Part shown: positions 1 to 8,900 of the stretch, in pieces
Numbering within the stretch: position 1 is the first letter of the stretch
Layout: each line of letters starts with the position of its first letter
Source of the DNA: Amblyornis subalaris
Taxonomy: Eukaryota > Chordata > Aves > Passeriformes > Ptilonorhynchidae
Assembly: GCA_018881555.1 (NCBI GenBank)
Contig: JACAXG010000071.1
Coordinates: 2,052,537 to 2,116,536, forward strand
DNA length: 64,000 nt
Reading direction: 5' to 3'
Position numbers and translations under genes: made by a program
The notes under the pieces: generated by a model
Seen by the model: the letters and a program-made list of their open reading frames with translations, nothing else
Told to the model about the DNA's origin: nothing
The model's database searches: none

Positions 1-162
1 CTTGGAGGTGGTGGGCAAGGAGGCTGGAATTAGCCAGGGGCTTGGAGATGGTGGGCAAGGAGGCTGGAATTAGCCAGGGGCTTGGAGATGGTGGGCAAGG
101 AGGCTGGAATTAGCCAGGGGCTTGGAGATGGTGGGCAAGCAGGAGGCTGGTGTTATCCAGGG
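1..162. repeat. 40-bp minisatellite, truncated by left edge
   Basis: Three near-identical 40-bp units start at 1, 41 and 81, each beginning CTTGGAGATGGTGGGCAAGG; unit 1 differs at one base. A fourth, degraded unit with a 3-bp insertion starts at 121. The array probably continues to the left of the window. The short open frame across it is a by-product of the repeat and I do not regard it as coding. Confidence 0.95.
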
Positions 163-542
163 ACTTCCACATGCCTGCAGTCAGCGTCCCCAGCAGCACA
201 GACCGGGCTCTTCCCGCCGGCTAACGCAGGAATGGCCGTGTTCCCTCCGAAACGGCACTTTGGGATGCTCCANGGGTGGTGTTTGAGGCAGGAGGAAGTC
301 TTTGTCACCAGGCCGGGATGCTGAGAGAGGCAGAAGGGTGGGGAATTCAGCATCCATTGGCGTTGGGATGAGTTAACGTGGTCACCTGGCCATGCACACC
401 CCATCCCCCTGGCACTGCCACAGCTCCAGCCATCCCACTCCGTGCCAGGAATTTCCTCCCCAGACGTGGCCAGTGGAAGGGACCACGTGGGTCATCCTGA
501 ATTTTTCCATCACAACGAGCACCAGTGAGATGGGAATTGGAA
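163..542. other. Unremarkable unique sequence
   Basis: Mixed-composition sequence with an N at 272. I see no coding exon, repeat family or clear regulatory signature. Confidence 0.5.
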
Positions 543-1260
543 TTCAATTCAACATGTCCAAAAATAGGAATTTACGGGTTTTTTATACATTAAGAAAACC
601 CTACATAAGCTGAATAGATAAGAATAAAAGATCTTGCATTTCCTACACATTCAATAGGCTTTAGGAATGACTCTTGGAAGGCTGGGAATGCTGTCTGCAG
701 CAAGGGACCCAAACCTCCCAGCAAACCATTCCTCACTCAGCTTTATCCTGCACNAGTGGAAAGACAAAACCACATTTTCATGCCTTCAGCCTTCCCATTC
801 CTCTCCCANCTTGGACAAACCAGTCTTTGAGCTGCACCCGTTGAGCAAACTGAAATAAAATAAGAAATATTTTACACATAGGATGTTATTAGCAAAGACC
901 ACTCTGGTAATTTGGGGTTTAGGTACTTGGCAGACAACTTTTGGATGGTTCAGTAATTTAACTTCCTTAAAAATTTCTACAGCAAATATGTACAGCTATC
1001 TTTTTATATATGTATATAAAATTATACATATNTATTTAATTTCAATGTGACTAGATTGCACTAACTTCAGCCTTTAACANAGGTTTACCATAATGTTAAC
1101 TTTAATTTTAATTTGATTAAGTTTTTAAGGCAAATGTAGTTCATTTAAATTAAAAAGTCCAGCTTCAACGAAAAAAACAGCTTTTAATTATAACATCCAC
1201 CTTTTCATTNCATTTTTGTTTAATTGATTTTGATCCCCCCCTTTGCTCAGAATGATAAGC
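543..1260. other. AT-rich non-coding block
   Basis: A marked drop in GC relative to the flanks. It contains a TATATA-rich stretch near 1000-1035, runs of TTTAATTTTAATTTGATTAAG type around 1098-1120, and two AATAAA hexamers on the plus strand (623-628 and 854-859). It could be a conserved regulatory element or the tail of a 3' UTR, but no upstream coding exon is visible to support the UTR reading. Confidence 0.4.
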
Positions 1261-1419
1261 AACTGTCCCCAAGCATCAGGGGGTGACTGTGGTCACTGGG
1301 GTCAGTCACCAGGCAGAGCCAGGCCAGCCTCNAGACACCGTCCAACACCTCCACCTGCTGCATTTCCCTTATTCCCACATCCATGGGCCAAATTAGAGAG
1401 GGGGAGCAAGGACTGGAGA

Positions 1420-1872
1420 GATCCATCCTGGCCTGGAACACTTCCAGGGATGGGGCAGCCACAGCTTCTCCGGGCAACCTATGCCAGGGCCTCCCAATTC
1501 CTTCCCAATATCCCANCTAACCCTAACCCATTCCCCCTTGTCCTGTCCCTCCATGCCTTGTCCCAAGTCCCTCTCCAGCTCTCCTGGAGCCCCTTTAGGC
1601 ACTGGAAGGGGCTCTGAGGTCTCCCTGGAGCCTTCTCTCCAGGTGAACACGCCCAGCTCCCCCAGCCTGGCTCCAGAGCAGAGGGGCTCCAGCCCTTGGA
1701 GCAGCTCCATGGCCTCCTCTGGACTGGCTCCAGCAGCTCCACATCCTTCTTATGCTGGGATCCCAGGGCTGGGGACAGCTCTGCAGGTGGGGNCTCACCT
1801 GAGCGGGGCAGAGGGGCAGAATCCCCCTCCTTTCCCTGCTGCCCATGCTGTGGGATCAACCCGGGACAGGGC
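1420..1872 (-). mobile_element. CR1 LINE 3' fragment
   Basis: Read on the minus strand this follows the CR1 tail in order: AAGAAGGATGTGGAGCTGCT, GTCCAGAGGAGGCCATGGAG, a CACCTGGAGAGAAGGCTCC segment, ACAAGGGGGAATGG, then CCATCCCTGGAAGTGTTCCA. The last part of the 3' end, including the ATTCTATGA terminus, is missing, so the copy is truncated at both ends. It has no reverse transcriptase left. Three open frames over it are non-functional. Confidence 0.9.
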
Positions 1873-1959
1873 AGGATTGATGGGATGGTGACCCCCCAGC
1901 CCTACCCAAGCGGGTCCAAGTGCTGCTGGGGCGGGAGCACGGGCACTGGGAAGCAGAGC

Positions 1960-2520
1960 TGTGCCCTCCCCACCCCCGGGCTGCCCGGGCANCACCCCAC
2001 TCCCGGTGGGAGGTACGGGCGGACGTCGCGGCCGCCCCGTTGTCCCCGGCCCCGCCGCCTCCGTGCCCGCGCTTATCCGCCCTTCTGACACCGGGAGCCT
2101 GAAAATGACTTTTTTTCCACGCGCACCAGGCCTTTCCGTTCCTCCCGCCGCGTTTTCCCTTCCCTCCTCGCCGTGCCCGCCCCAGCCGAGGGCACGCAGC
2201 ATCCTCCCTCCTCCCCGCGCCGCGCTCTCCTCTTCCCTCCTTTCCCCTTTTCTCTAGGGTTTGGTTTGTTCGTTGTTTTTTTTTTTTCTTTCCACTCCTT
2301 TCTCCTTCCTCTTTATTTTATCTCGATTTGCCACAAATCTGTCCCTCTCCACAGCAGCTGCCATCTTTGTTCGTGGCCATTATCAGCCGGGCACACAATC
2401 GCTGCCTGCTGGACTGGCTGAGAGCCTCCGGGAGGGGTGGCCCGCGCGGATCTGTCACCGTGTCCTGTCGCCCGTGTCGCCCTGACACGCGGGGAGAGCC
2501 GCGTGGAGCGGGGAAAGCGG
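1960..2520. promoter_or_regulatory. CpG-rich block (possible CpG island)
   Basis: Dense CpG at 2010-2095 (including a GCGGCCGC site near 2027) and again at 2430-2520, separated by a T-rich segment at about 2255-2340. It directly abuts the purine tract to its right. It may act as a promoter or an orphan island; no TSS or coding exon is evident. Confidence 0.5.
2310..2430. promoter_or_regulatory. Candidate conserved element in CpG block
   Basis: Complex, non-repetitive sequence containing CAGCTG (E-box), GCCATCTTTG and GGCCATTATC (YY1-like), and a TTATC (GATA) core. Neighbouring sequence is simple or CpG-rich, which makes this island stand out. Conservation is inferred from composition only. 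Confidence 0.3.
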
Positions 2521-2523
2521 TGG

Positions 2524-3390
2524 GAATGGGGGGGAAAAAAAATTAGGAGGTGGAGGGAAGAATGGAAGGAGGAGGAGGAGATGAAGGAGAAGAAGGAGGA
2601 GAAGAACAAGAACAAGAACAAGAGAAAATGCAGAAGAAGGAAATAAAGGAAAAAAGAATAAGGAAAAAAGGCAGGGGGAAAAAAAGAAGAAAGAATAAGA
2701 AGAGCGAAAGAAAAGGGGAGGGAGAAGGAAAGAAAAAGGAAAAAGGAAGAAAGAAGAAAGCAAAAGAAAGGGGAAAGAAACAGAAAGGGGGGGAAAAAGA
2801 AGAAAGAACAAGACCAAAAGGAAAAGTAGAGGGGGGGAAAAGAGGAAAAAAAAACAAGAAGGAAGAAGACAAAAAAAAAAGAAGGGAAAAGAAAGGGGGG
2901 AAAACAGAAAGGGGGGGAAAGAAGAGCAAGAAGACCAAAATAAAAGGAGGGTGGAGGAAGAAGGAAGGAAAGAAGGAGATGGAAGTAAGAAGGAAAAAAA
3001 AAAAAGGAAACAAAAGGAGGAAAAAGAAACGGGAAAAAAAGAAAAAATAAGGGGAAAAGATAGAAAAGTGAAGGAAGAAGAAGCAGGGGAAAATATAAAG
3101 AAGAAAAATGGAAGTTAAAAAAAAGAAGAGTGATAGAAAGGAAAGTAGAAGAAGAAAAGAAGAATTCAAAAGGAGGGGGAAAGAGAGAAAAAAAGAAGGA
3201 GGAAAAAAGAAAAAAGTAGGAAAAAAGAAAAAAGAAAAAATAGGGGAAAAAATGAAGGGAAAAAAGAACAAAAAATAAGCTAGGAAGAAGAAGAAAAAAA
3301 AGGGGAAAGAAGATTTTAAAAAAGAGGGGGGGGTCAGGGGAAAGAGGAAAAAGGTAAAAAAATGGAAAGAAAATAAAGAACGACAGAACA
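2524..3390. repeat. Long polypurine (R.Y) tract
   Basis: About 870 bp in which the plus strand is almost all A and G; for example 2701-2760 has a single pyrimidine. Runs of GAAGAAGAA, GGGGGGGAAAA and AAAAAGAAAAA alternate. Two blocks starting at 2781 and 2905 (CAGAAAGGGGGGGAAA...AAGACCAAAA) are diverged copies about 124 bp apart. The minus strand reads as Phe/Leu/Pro/Ser-rich open frames of up to 459 residues because pure-pyrimidine codons cannot be stops; these are not genes. Such tracts can form triplex (H-DNA) and are hard to assemble. Confidence 0.95.
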
Positions 3391-3447
3391 GGCAGAGCCC
3401 GGGCGAGCTTTGGATGCTCCGGGACAGGCGGGAGCAGCTCGGACCGC

Positions 3448-3492
3448 ACTTCCAGCACTTCCAGCCCTTCCAGCCCTTCCAGCCCTTCCAGC
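3448..3492. repeat. 9-bp tandem repeat, five units
   Basis: Five consecutive copies of MCTTCCAGC (three as CCTTCCAGC, two as ACTTCCAGC) at 3448, 3457, 3466, 3475 and 3484. Confidence 0.9.
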
Positions 3493-3660
3493 GCTCCCCT
3501 CTCCCTGTCCCAGGCCGGCGGCGGTGGGGCTGGCGCTGGGACATCCCTCTCCCGACAGATGCCAAGGGCTGTGCCGGGGGTTTGTCCGTGCCAGGGGCTC
3601 TTTCCTCCCCCCAAAGGCAGCTGCGGAGGGTGGGAGCCGGCCCAGGCTGCCGGGGGGCGC

Positions 3661-3690
3661 AGCTTTGGGGGGCCCAGCTTTGGGGGGCCC
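3661..3690. repeat. Perfect 15-bp tandem duplication
   Basis: AGCTTTGGGGGGCCC at 3661-3675 is repeated exactly at 3676-3690. Confidence 0.95.
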
Positions 3691-3699
3691 AAGCTGCTG

Positions 3700-4429
3700 A
3701 GCTGAGCTGGGCTTCTCTGGCGGCCAGTACGGGGTCACCCCACACCTTCCCACCTCATCTCCCGGCTCCCACCTCCTGCCAGCCCCTGAGCCCCTCACTC
3801 CTTGGCCAGTGCNGAGGGAAGGGGTGATGCCCCCACAGGCTCACCCCTCGCAGGGCTCAGCAATCCCCCTGGAGGTGCTGGGGCTCCGGTTTGGGGTGAC
3901 ACGTGGGGTCNGAGACAATCCCAGGAAGGGGAGCAGGGTGTCAAGGCTGGCAAGGGGGGAGCAGAGTGGTCCTGGGGATGGCCCTGTGCTGCCCAGCACG
4001 GTTGAGGGGGGTCTCCACCTGCCCCCTGGAGCACACACAATTATCCCGCTGCTGGGAATGAGGCCTGAGCGCCCCATATAAAATGTTGTGGCAGAGAAAT
4101 GTCAAGGATCCTCCTCACCCAGCCACAACTGGATGTGCTGGTGTGCTCAGGGGCTGGACACCACCCCTTCTGTGGCCATGCCAAGGGCTCCATGGGATAA
4201 TATCCCAAGCCGGGCATGGGGCTGGCATGGAAATGCGGGACAGGAGCCCCATTGGTGCCCCCAGAATCCCCCAACCAGGCAGGGCAGCCCAGCACCGNAA
4301 CTGATCCCTGCTGCCCGAGCTCCCAAGGAGGACAAGGAGAAGGGTGCAGCATTTTGGGGTTGAATTCTTTAAAGTTTGGGNTTTCCATTCCCTCCCTCAC
4401 ACCGAGGGCCCGTGGAAGGAGCAGGTGAC
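3700..4429. other. GC-rich unique sequence, no feature
   Basis: G/C-rich sequence with four Ns. A CATATAAAA (TATA-like) string occurs near 4074-4082 without other promoter context. No repeat family or exon recognised. Confidence 0.4.
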
Positions 4430-4974
4430 AGGGATGCTCCGCGCTGGGGCTCCGCGGCACGGGAAGGAGGGGACACGCAGGGCTGGAGGGCCACGGCGGG
4501 GACAGAGGGGTCACGGCACCCGGGAGCCTGCGCTCCCTGCGGGATGCATCCTGCGGGATGCATCCTGCGGGACGCGCCGGGGCCAGGCGGGAGCGGCGAA
4601 CGGCAGAGGGGGCTGCAGGTCAGCAGGAGCGGGGACGGCGCAGCGACGCGGCAGGGGACACCGCCGGGGACGGGCGCGGAGCAGCTCAGGGCCGCCAGGC
4701 CACGGAGCGGGGGGGCCGGATCTAGCCCGGGCCGGGCCGCAGCCGAGGGGCACGCAGGGCAGCGGAATCCCGGGACGCGGCGGCAGCGCCGCCGCTCCTC
4801 GCCGCAGAACGCTGACCCCGACATCCGTCCCCCCTCGCCGGGGCCCGGGTGGCTTCCCCGGGGTGGAGCTGGGGCCCTCGGAGCGGCGGGAGGCGGCGCG
4901 GGGAGGCAGCTTCACCCCGGGCGCCGGCGCTCCGAGCGTGCGCGCACAAGGTGAGAGGAGCTGAATCGCTGATT
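4430..4974. promoter_or_regulatory. CpG island with consensus splice donor at its right edge
   Basis: CpG density is very high from about 4560 to 4950. On the plus strand the island ends in ACAAG followed by GTGAGAGG at 4951, a near-consensus 5' splice site, the arrangement expected of a non-coding first exon transcribed rightwards. No branch or downstream acceptor can be assigned, so the transcript is hypothetical. Several open frames across the island are low-complexity Gly/Ala/Arg/Pro sequence typical of CpG islands. Confidence 0.55.
4536..4577. repeat. 14-bp tandem triplication
   Basis: CCTGCGGGATGCAT at 4536 and 4550 and a diverged third copy (CCTGCGGGACGCGC) at 4564. Confidence 0.9.
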
Positions 4975-5095
4975 TCCCCCGCGGGTTCCGCTCCCGCTCG
5001 CCGCAAAGTTGTGAACAAAATGACCGGCCATGCATTGAACGGGCTTACATCGCTCTCCATATGGAAATGAAGATAATCCAAGTCTCAGCTTTGTG
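4975..5095. promoter_or_regulatory. Candidate conserved enhancer
   Basis: Non-repetitive sequence at the edge of the CpG island with CATATG (5058-5063), a combined GATA/bicoid-type AGATAATCC (5071-5079) and an ATGCATTGAAC stretch. It contains no N and no repeat signature. Enhancer function is inferred from motif content and compositional contrast only. Confidence 0.4.
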
Positions 5096-5319
5096 TTCTC
5101 CGGGAGGGAGCAGCGAGGGAGCGGGGGGCCGGGGGGATGGGGCGGGCTCGGAGCATCCTGCCCCGATGCCTCCTCAGCCGGCACTGCCGCAGCCCTNCTC
5201 GTCCCGTTGGGGCGGTGAAGACTTTTTGGGGACACATCGGCACCGGTTCCCAGCGCCTGGACAGCCCCACTTAAAGCTAAGCCCGACCGCGCACACCCTT
5301 AAANCAGAGCCTCGTGTCC

Positions 5320-5600
5320 TGACATCCCCTCTGGAATATTTGGTTGCATAATTCAGCTGGTCTCTCTCCCTCTCACACGCACTCAGACGCACACACACAT
5401 GCCACCCACCCACGGCCGTTTGTTCCAAATAATAACAAAGAAGGATTATTCTCCCCAAACAAAGTCTTACTAATTAGAGAGACTTTTTTTTATTTGTCAC
5501 TTGTAAAACCCTTGAAGTGCTGTTAACAACTCATTTAACAGAGACAGAAAAACCNCAAACGAGCAAATAAATAAATGATTTGAAATTATATCCAAAATGA
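5320..5600. promoter_or_regulatory. Candidate conserved enhancer, AT-rich
   Basis: AT-rich island in GC-rich flanks, with GGTTGCATAATTCAGCTGG, ACTAATTAGAG (homeodomain core TAATTA), ATAATAACAAAGAAGG (SOX/TCF-like) and TTAACAACTCATTTAACAG. A short CA-rich segment lies at 5376-5405 and one N at 5554. Confidence 0.4.
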
Positions 5601-7030
5601 AAGCACTGGGCGCTTTTTAAGGCTGTGGTTCGCGTGTTTGCCTCTGGATGTTGGTGGGTTTTGGAGAGGGCGGTATCCTGCAGTCAGTGTTGGTTTATGG
5701 ACTTTGCCATTTGTGTGGCTTGGTTTTAGTTCGGTTCGTCTCTTTTGGGTCTCCTTTCGTTGCACAAACCTGCAGGAACACACCACTGGCATCAGAAGAC
5801 CTGCCGGCTCGGGCTCGAGGAGCAGGAGGGGGCCCAGGGGGTGGGAGATCAGGATCTTGCCCTGCCTCTGTGTATTTATTATCTGTGTTATACTTTGTAT
5901 TTCCCTTGGCAACCCCACGGGTGACACCGGGACCCTCACTGCCACCAACAATACAGCGTCCCAAGCAGACTCAGGGATGGGGACACCCTCCTGTGGCAGA
6001 ATCCTCACTGTGGGATATGAGGGTGGAAGGTGAGCTGGGGCAGGAGAGGAGAGAGAGCTGTTCCGTCAACACGGAGAGCTCTGCCACCATGGAGCCANTC
6101 CCCGGGGCACTGGGATGCTGCACTTTTGTCACCCCGAAAAACCCTGCGGGTTCGGCAGCTTCGCCCTCGCAGGTCCCGGCGGGAGCACATCCCTCACNGT
6201 GTGCCTTTCCCACCTTCCTCCGTGGATAAAACGCGCGTCCCGGCTTAGCTCGATGTCTTGGCTCCCCCTGTAGCTGGTGGAGAGAGAGGCACCCCCATTC
6301 CCCCCCCCAGCCGAGGAGTGCCCAGGTGAGTCAGGGCTCCCCCATCCCCTGCCAGCCCAGGCACTGCCCCCTGCCCCTGAGGTGCCACCAGCTCGGGCTG
6401 CACCCCAAACCCCTCATTTGGGGGCTTCGTCCACCCGCCCCATCCCAAAGCCACCTCCCCGGGGTGGGCACCCCGCAGACTGGGCGTGACCTGCAAATGG
6501 GGGGAGCAGAGCCCCTGTGGGGCTACCTGTGCTCCCCAAACAGGACGGAACAGGGCCAGAAATCGCCCGCGGCGCGGGCGAGGGGCAGTCCCGGCGCGGC
6601 AGTGCCAGGGGCACGCTCGGGGAGCCTTGGCACGGCAGGGACGCGGAGCTGGCTGGAAACGGGGACAGCCTCTCCATCACACCACCCCGCGCTGGCAAAT
6701 TGCCGTGACTTAACAAATTCCCGCTGCCGAGCTGAGCTCTGGAAATCGCTCCAGTGCACGTTCCCGGCTCCCCGCACATGTGCGGGCAGAGCTTCTGCTT
6801 AAGCCACGTTTCCCTGCAAGCGCCAGAGGGGTCACCCGGCTGCGGGGGCCGGGGATCAGCGCCTCCCTAGCCAGTGCCACCCGCCTAGGGAGCTGGGATC
6901 TGGGAGTCGGGAATGGTCCTGCACCTCTGGGGAGCCTGGGCTTGGTGCGAATCCCATCCCCAGCACCACCACCTTGCAGCACGCAGGGAGCTGTGTCCGG
7001 CCCGGCCCTCCTGGAGACAACCTCATCCCG
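5601..7030. other. Unique GC-rich sequence, no feature
   Basis: No exon or repeat family recognised. GC-rich patches at 6330-6480 and 6560-6620 have moderate CpG; a short AT-rich string TGTGTATTTATTATCTG lies near 5869. Confidence 0.4.
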
Positions 7031-7039
7031 CCCCAGGCG

Positions 7040-7140
7040 TTTGGGATTTTCTAGGATGCTTCACGTGATAACAAACCAAGGCTTTGTAATAGAGCAGGGT
7101 GATTTTGGAGCAGAGTCCCCTCCCATCCCGACTTTTAGGG
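7040..7140. promoter_or_regulatory. Candidate conserved element
   Basis: Contains CACGTG (E-box, in TTCACGTGATAAC), CAAACCAAGG and GCTTTGTAATAGAG in a complex unique stretch. Evidence is compositional only. Confidence 0.25.
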
Positions 7141-7375
7141 TTGTCCGGTGAGGTGAGATCTGCCCACGCGGGATGGCTGCTCCTTCCTTTCTTTCCCCAG
7201 AAGGAAAGGGGAAAAAATCTACCTGAGGATGAGATTTTACCCGGAGCTGGGCCAGCTTTTGTGTCCTGAGACAAGAAGCTGAGGCACTCCCATGGAAAAC
7301 CCCCCTCCCTCAGCAGGGAGCTGGAGCCATTCCGTGCCCCCCCACACCCGGGGCCGGGAGGGGAGCACCAGGCTG

Positions 7376-7427
7376 ACAAATGGCCTGGGACAGACAGAGC
7401 CAGAGATATTTGATAAAAGCCATTTGT
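7376..7427. other. Perfect 9-bp inverted repeat
   Basis: ACAAATGGC at 7376-7384 is matched by its reverse complement GCCATTTGT at 7419-7427 across a 34-bp spacer containing AGATATTTGATAAAA. It may be two copies of a binding site in opposite orientation rather than a functional hairpin. Confidence 0.5.
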
Positions 7428-7434
7428 ACACGTC

Positions 7435-8080
7435 CCTGCCAGGGCTGCTGAGCCCATGGACATGGTGGGATCACACTGCCCAGCCAGGAGTCATTCCCAC
7501 TGAGCTCGGGATGGAAGGAGAAGGGGGCTTTGTGGCAGGGGTCCAACAAAACCCAGAATTAATGGGATGAGCTTCTAGAAATTAAGAAATATTGACCACC
7601 TCCTCCTCCAAGGACTGAGCCCTCAGTCTCGGCATACCAGGACCCAACCCCTCCTGCCACCCTGTTTTTGGGGACACGAGTGGCAGGGCCAGGCTGGCAC
7701 CCCCAGGCAGGAGCAGGCAGGTTTTGCAGGCAGGGAGAGCCGATGTCCCCGAGGTCTGGGCCACACGGTCAGCGTGACAAGGCGGGGTGTGCCCTCGGCC
7801 CTGCTGCAGAAACCAGGGCTGGCTGCTTAATTAAAGACTTGGGCCCCGAGATCTGCTTATTCAGTCGTGTGGTAGCAGGGCCACGAAATCGTCACGCACC
7901 ATTTCCCGGCAGGGGCTGAGGCAGCTCCTGGAGGAGCCGCTGGCTCCGTGGGGAAGGGGCTCCTCTGACCCCCCCCCCCGGGGTCGTTTCTCACGTGCTG
8001 CAGCATCACAGGCAGGTTTTGTCCTGGGGAAGCTCAGCAACAGCTTTCAGCCTCTCCAGGTGGATGTCCAAGCCTGAGTT
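7435..8080. other. Unique sequence, weak AT-rich patch
   Basis: Mostly GC-rich. A GCTTAATTAAAGACTTGGG string near 7823-7841 and CTTATTCAGTCG near 7855 might belong to a small conserved element; nothing else is recognised. Confidence 0.3.
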
Positions 8081-8086
8081 TGGGCA

Positions 8087-8143
8087 TTCATCCATCCATC
8101 CATCCGTCCATCCATCCATCCATCCATCCATCCATCCATCCAT
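8087..8143. repeat. (ATCC)n microsatellite
   Basis: About fourteen tandem ATCC/CATC tetramers interrupted once by CCGTCC near 8104. The Met-containing frames over it (IHPSIHPS or WMDGWMDG) are artefacts. Confidence 0.98.
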
Positions 8144-8455
8144 TTGTGACACCGTCACCAGGGGAAAGCAGCAGGTCAGGAAACCTCGGACCTGCCCACG
8201 CTCTCCTCTCGGCACATCCCAAAAATCCACACCCACAAACACAAGCCCCTGTGGGATGCGCCCACCACCGAGGACACCCAGAACTGGGGGGAAGCTCTGC
8301 CTCCCCATCCCACCCAAACCGTGGCTTTCTCCACCCGAATTCGGCTCGCTCCTGTAGAACCTGCTCCCTCCTCCTGAGCATCTCCGTTACCATCCCAGAC
8401 CCTCATTCCTCGCCTCCAGAGCCGCCCCCAGCCCCGCTGCGCACCACATGACCCC
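8144..8455. other. Unique sequence, no feature
   Basis: GC-rich, non-repetitive; no coding or regulatory signal that I can support. Confidence 0.4.
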
Positions 8456-8530
8456 GGGAGGGGGCGATTTGGGGTGGGGGGGGAGCCGAGCAGGGGAGGG
8501 GAAGGGGAAGGGGGAAGGGGGGAGGGGGGG
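8456..8530. repeat. G-rich tract with G-quadruplex potential
   Basis: Repeated runs of four to nine Gs separated by one to five bases (GGGGTGGGGGGGGAG, GGGGAAGGGGAAGGGGGAAGG) on the plus strand, immediately left of a candidate enhancer. Confidence 0.85.
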
Positions 8531-8534
8531 CGTT

Positions 8535-8725
8535 CGCCGTGTATGCTTTTTATTCCCGTAATTCTTTTATCTTGTTCTCGCACCCTGAACAGTATAAGCG
8601 TTCATCAAAGTAATTGACGTGGATGAAATTAGCGCTTCCTGCTATGTCGGACAGATAAACTTTGCTGAATATTGATTCTGCACAAAGAAAATGACATGTG
8701 CTTGGTCCTCACCCTTTATCTGGAC
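8535..8725. promoter_or_regulatory. Candidate conserved enhancer between two G-tracts
   Basis: A sharply bounded AT-richer element with GTAATTCTTTTATC, AGTAATTGACG (8610-8619), ACAGATAAAC (GATA, near 8651), AATATTGATT, AAATGACATGTG (MEIS/E-box-like, ending 8700) and CTTTATCTGG. No N and no repeat signature; 3.1 kb around it has no N at all. Confidence 0.5.
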
Positions 8726-8850
8726 GGAGCAGGGAGATGCTGGGGGAGGCAGGGGGGAAGGAGGCAAGCCTCCGCTGGAGAAGCATCCATAAGAATTACT
8801 TTTATCTCTTCCTCCACGAGAAGACAACAGAAGATAAGGGCCGGGAGACA

Positions 8851-8900
8851 GTGGGGGGGGGGGGGGGGGCGGGAGGGGGGGATGAGGAAGGGGAGCCCAG
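8851..8900. repeat. Poly-G run and G-rich tract
   Basis: Seventeen consecutive Gs (8853-8869) followed by CGGGAGGGGGGGATG and GGAAGGGGAG. G-quadruplex potential is strong. Confidence 0.95.

Noticed and set aside
2313..3745. Minus-strand frames of 459 and 400 residues
   Set aside because: They lie on the polypurine tract; the complementary pyrimidine strand cannot encode stop codons, so long Phe/Leu/Ser/Pro frames appear in more than one frame at once. No domain.
4074..4082. TATA-like CATATAAAA
   Set aside because: Isolated string without initiator, CpG island or exon next to it.
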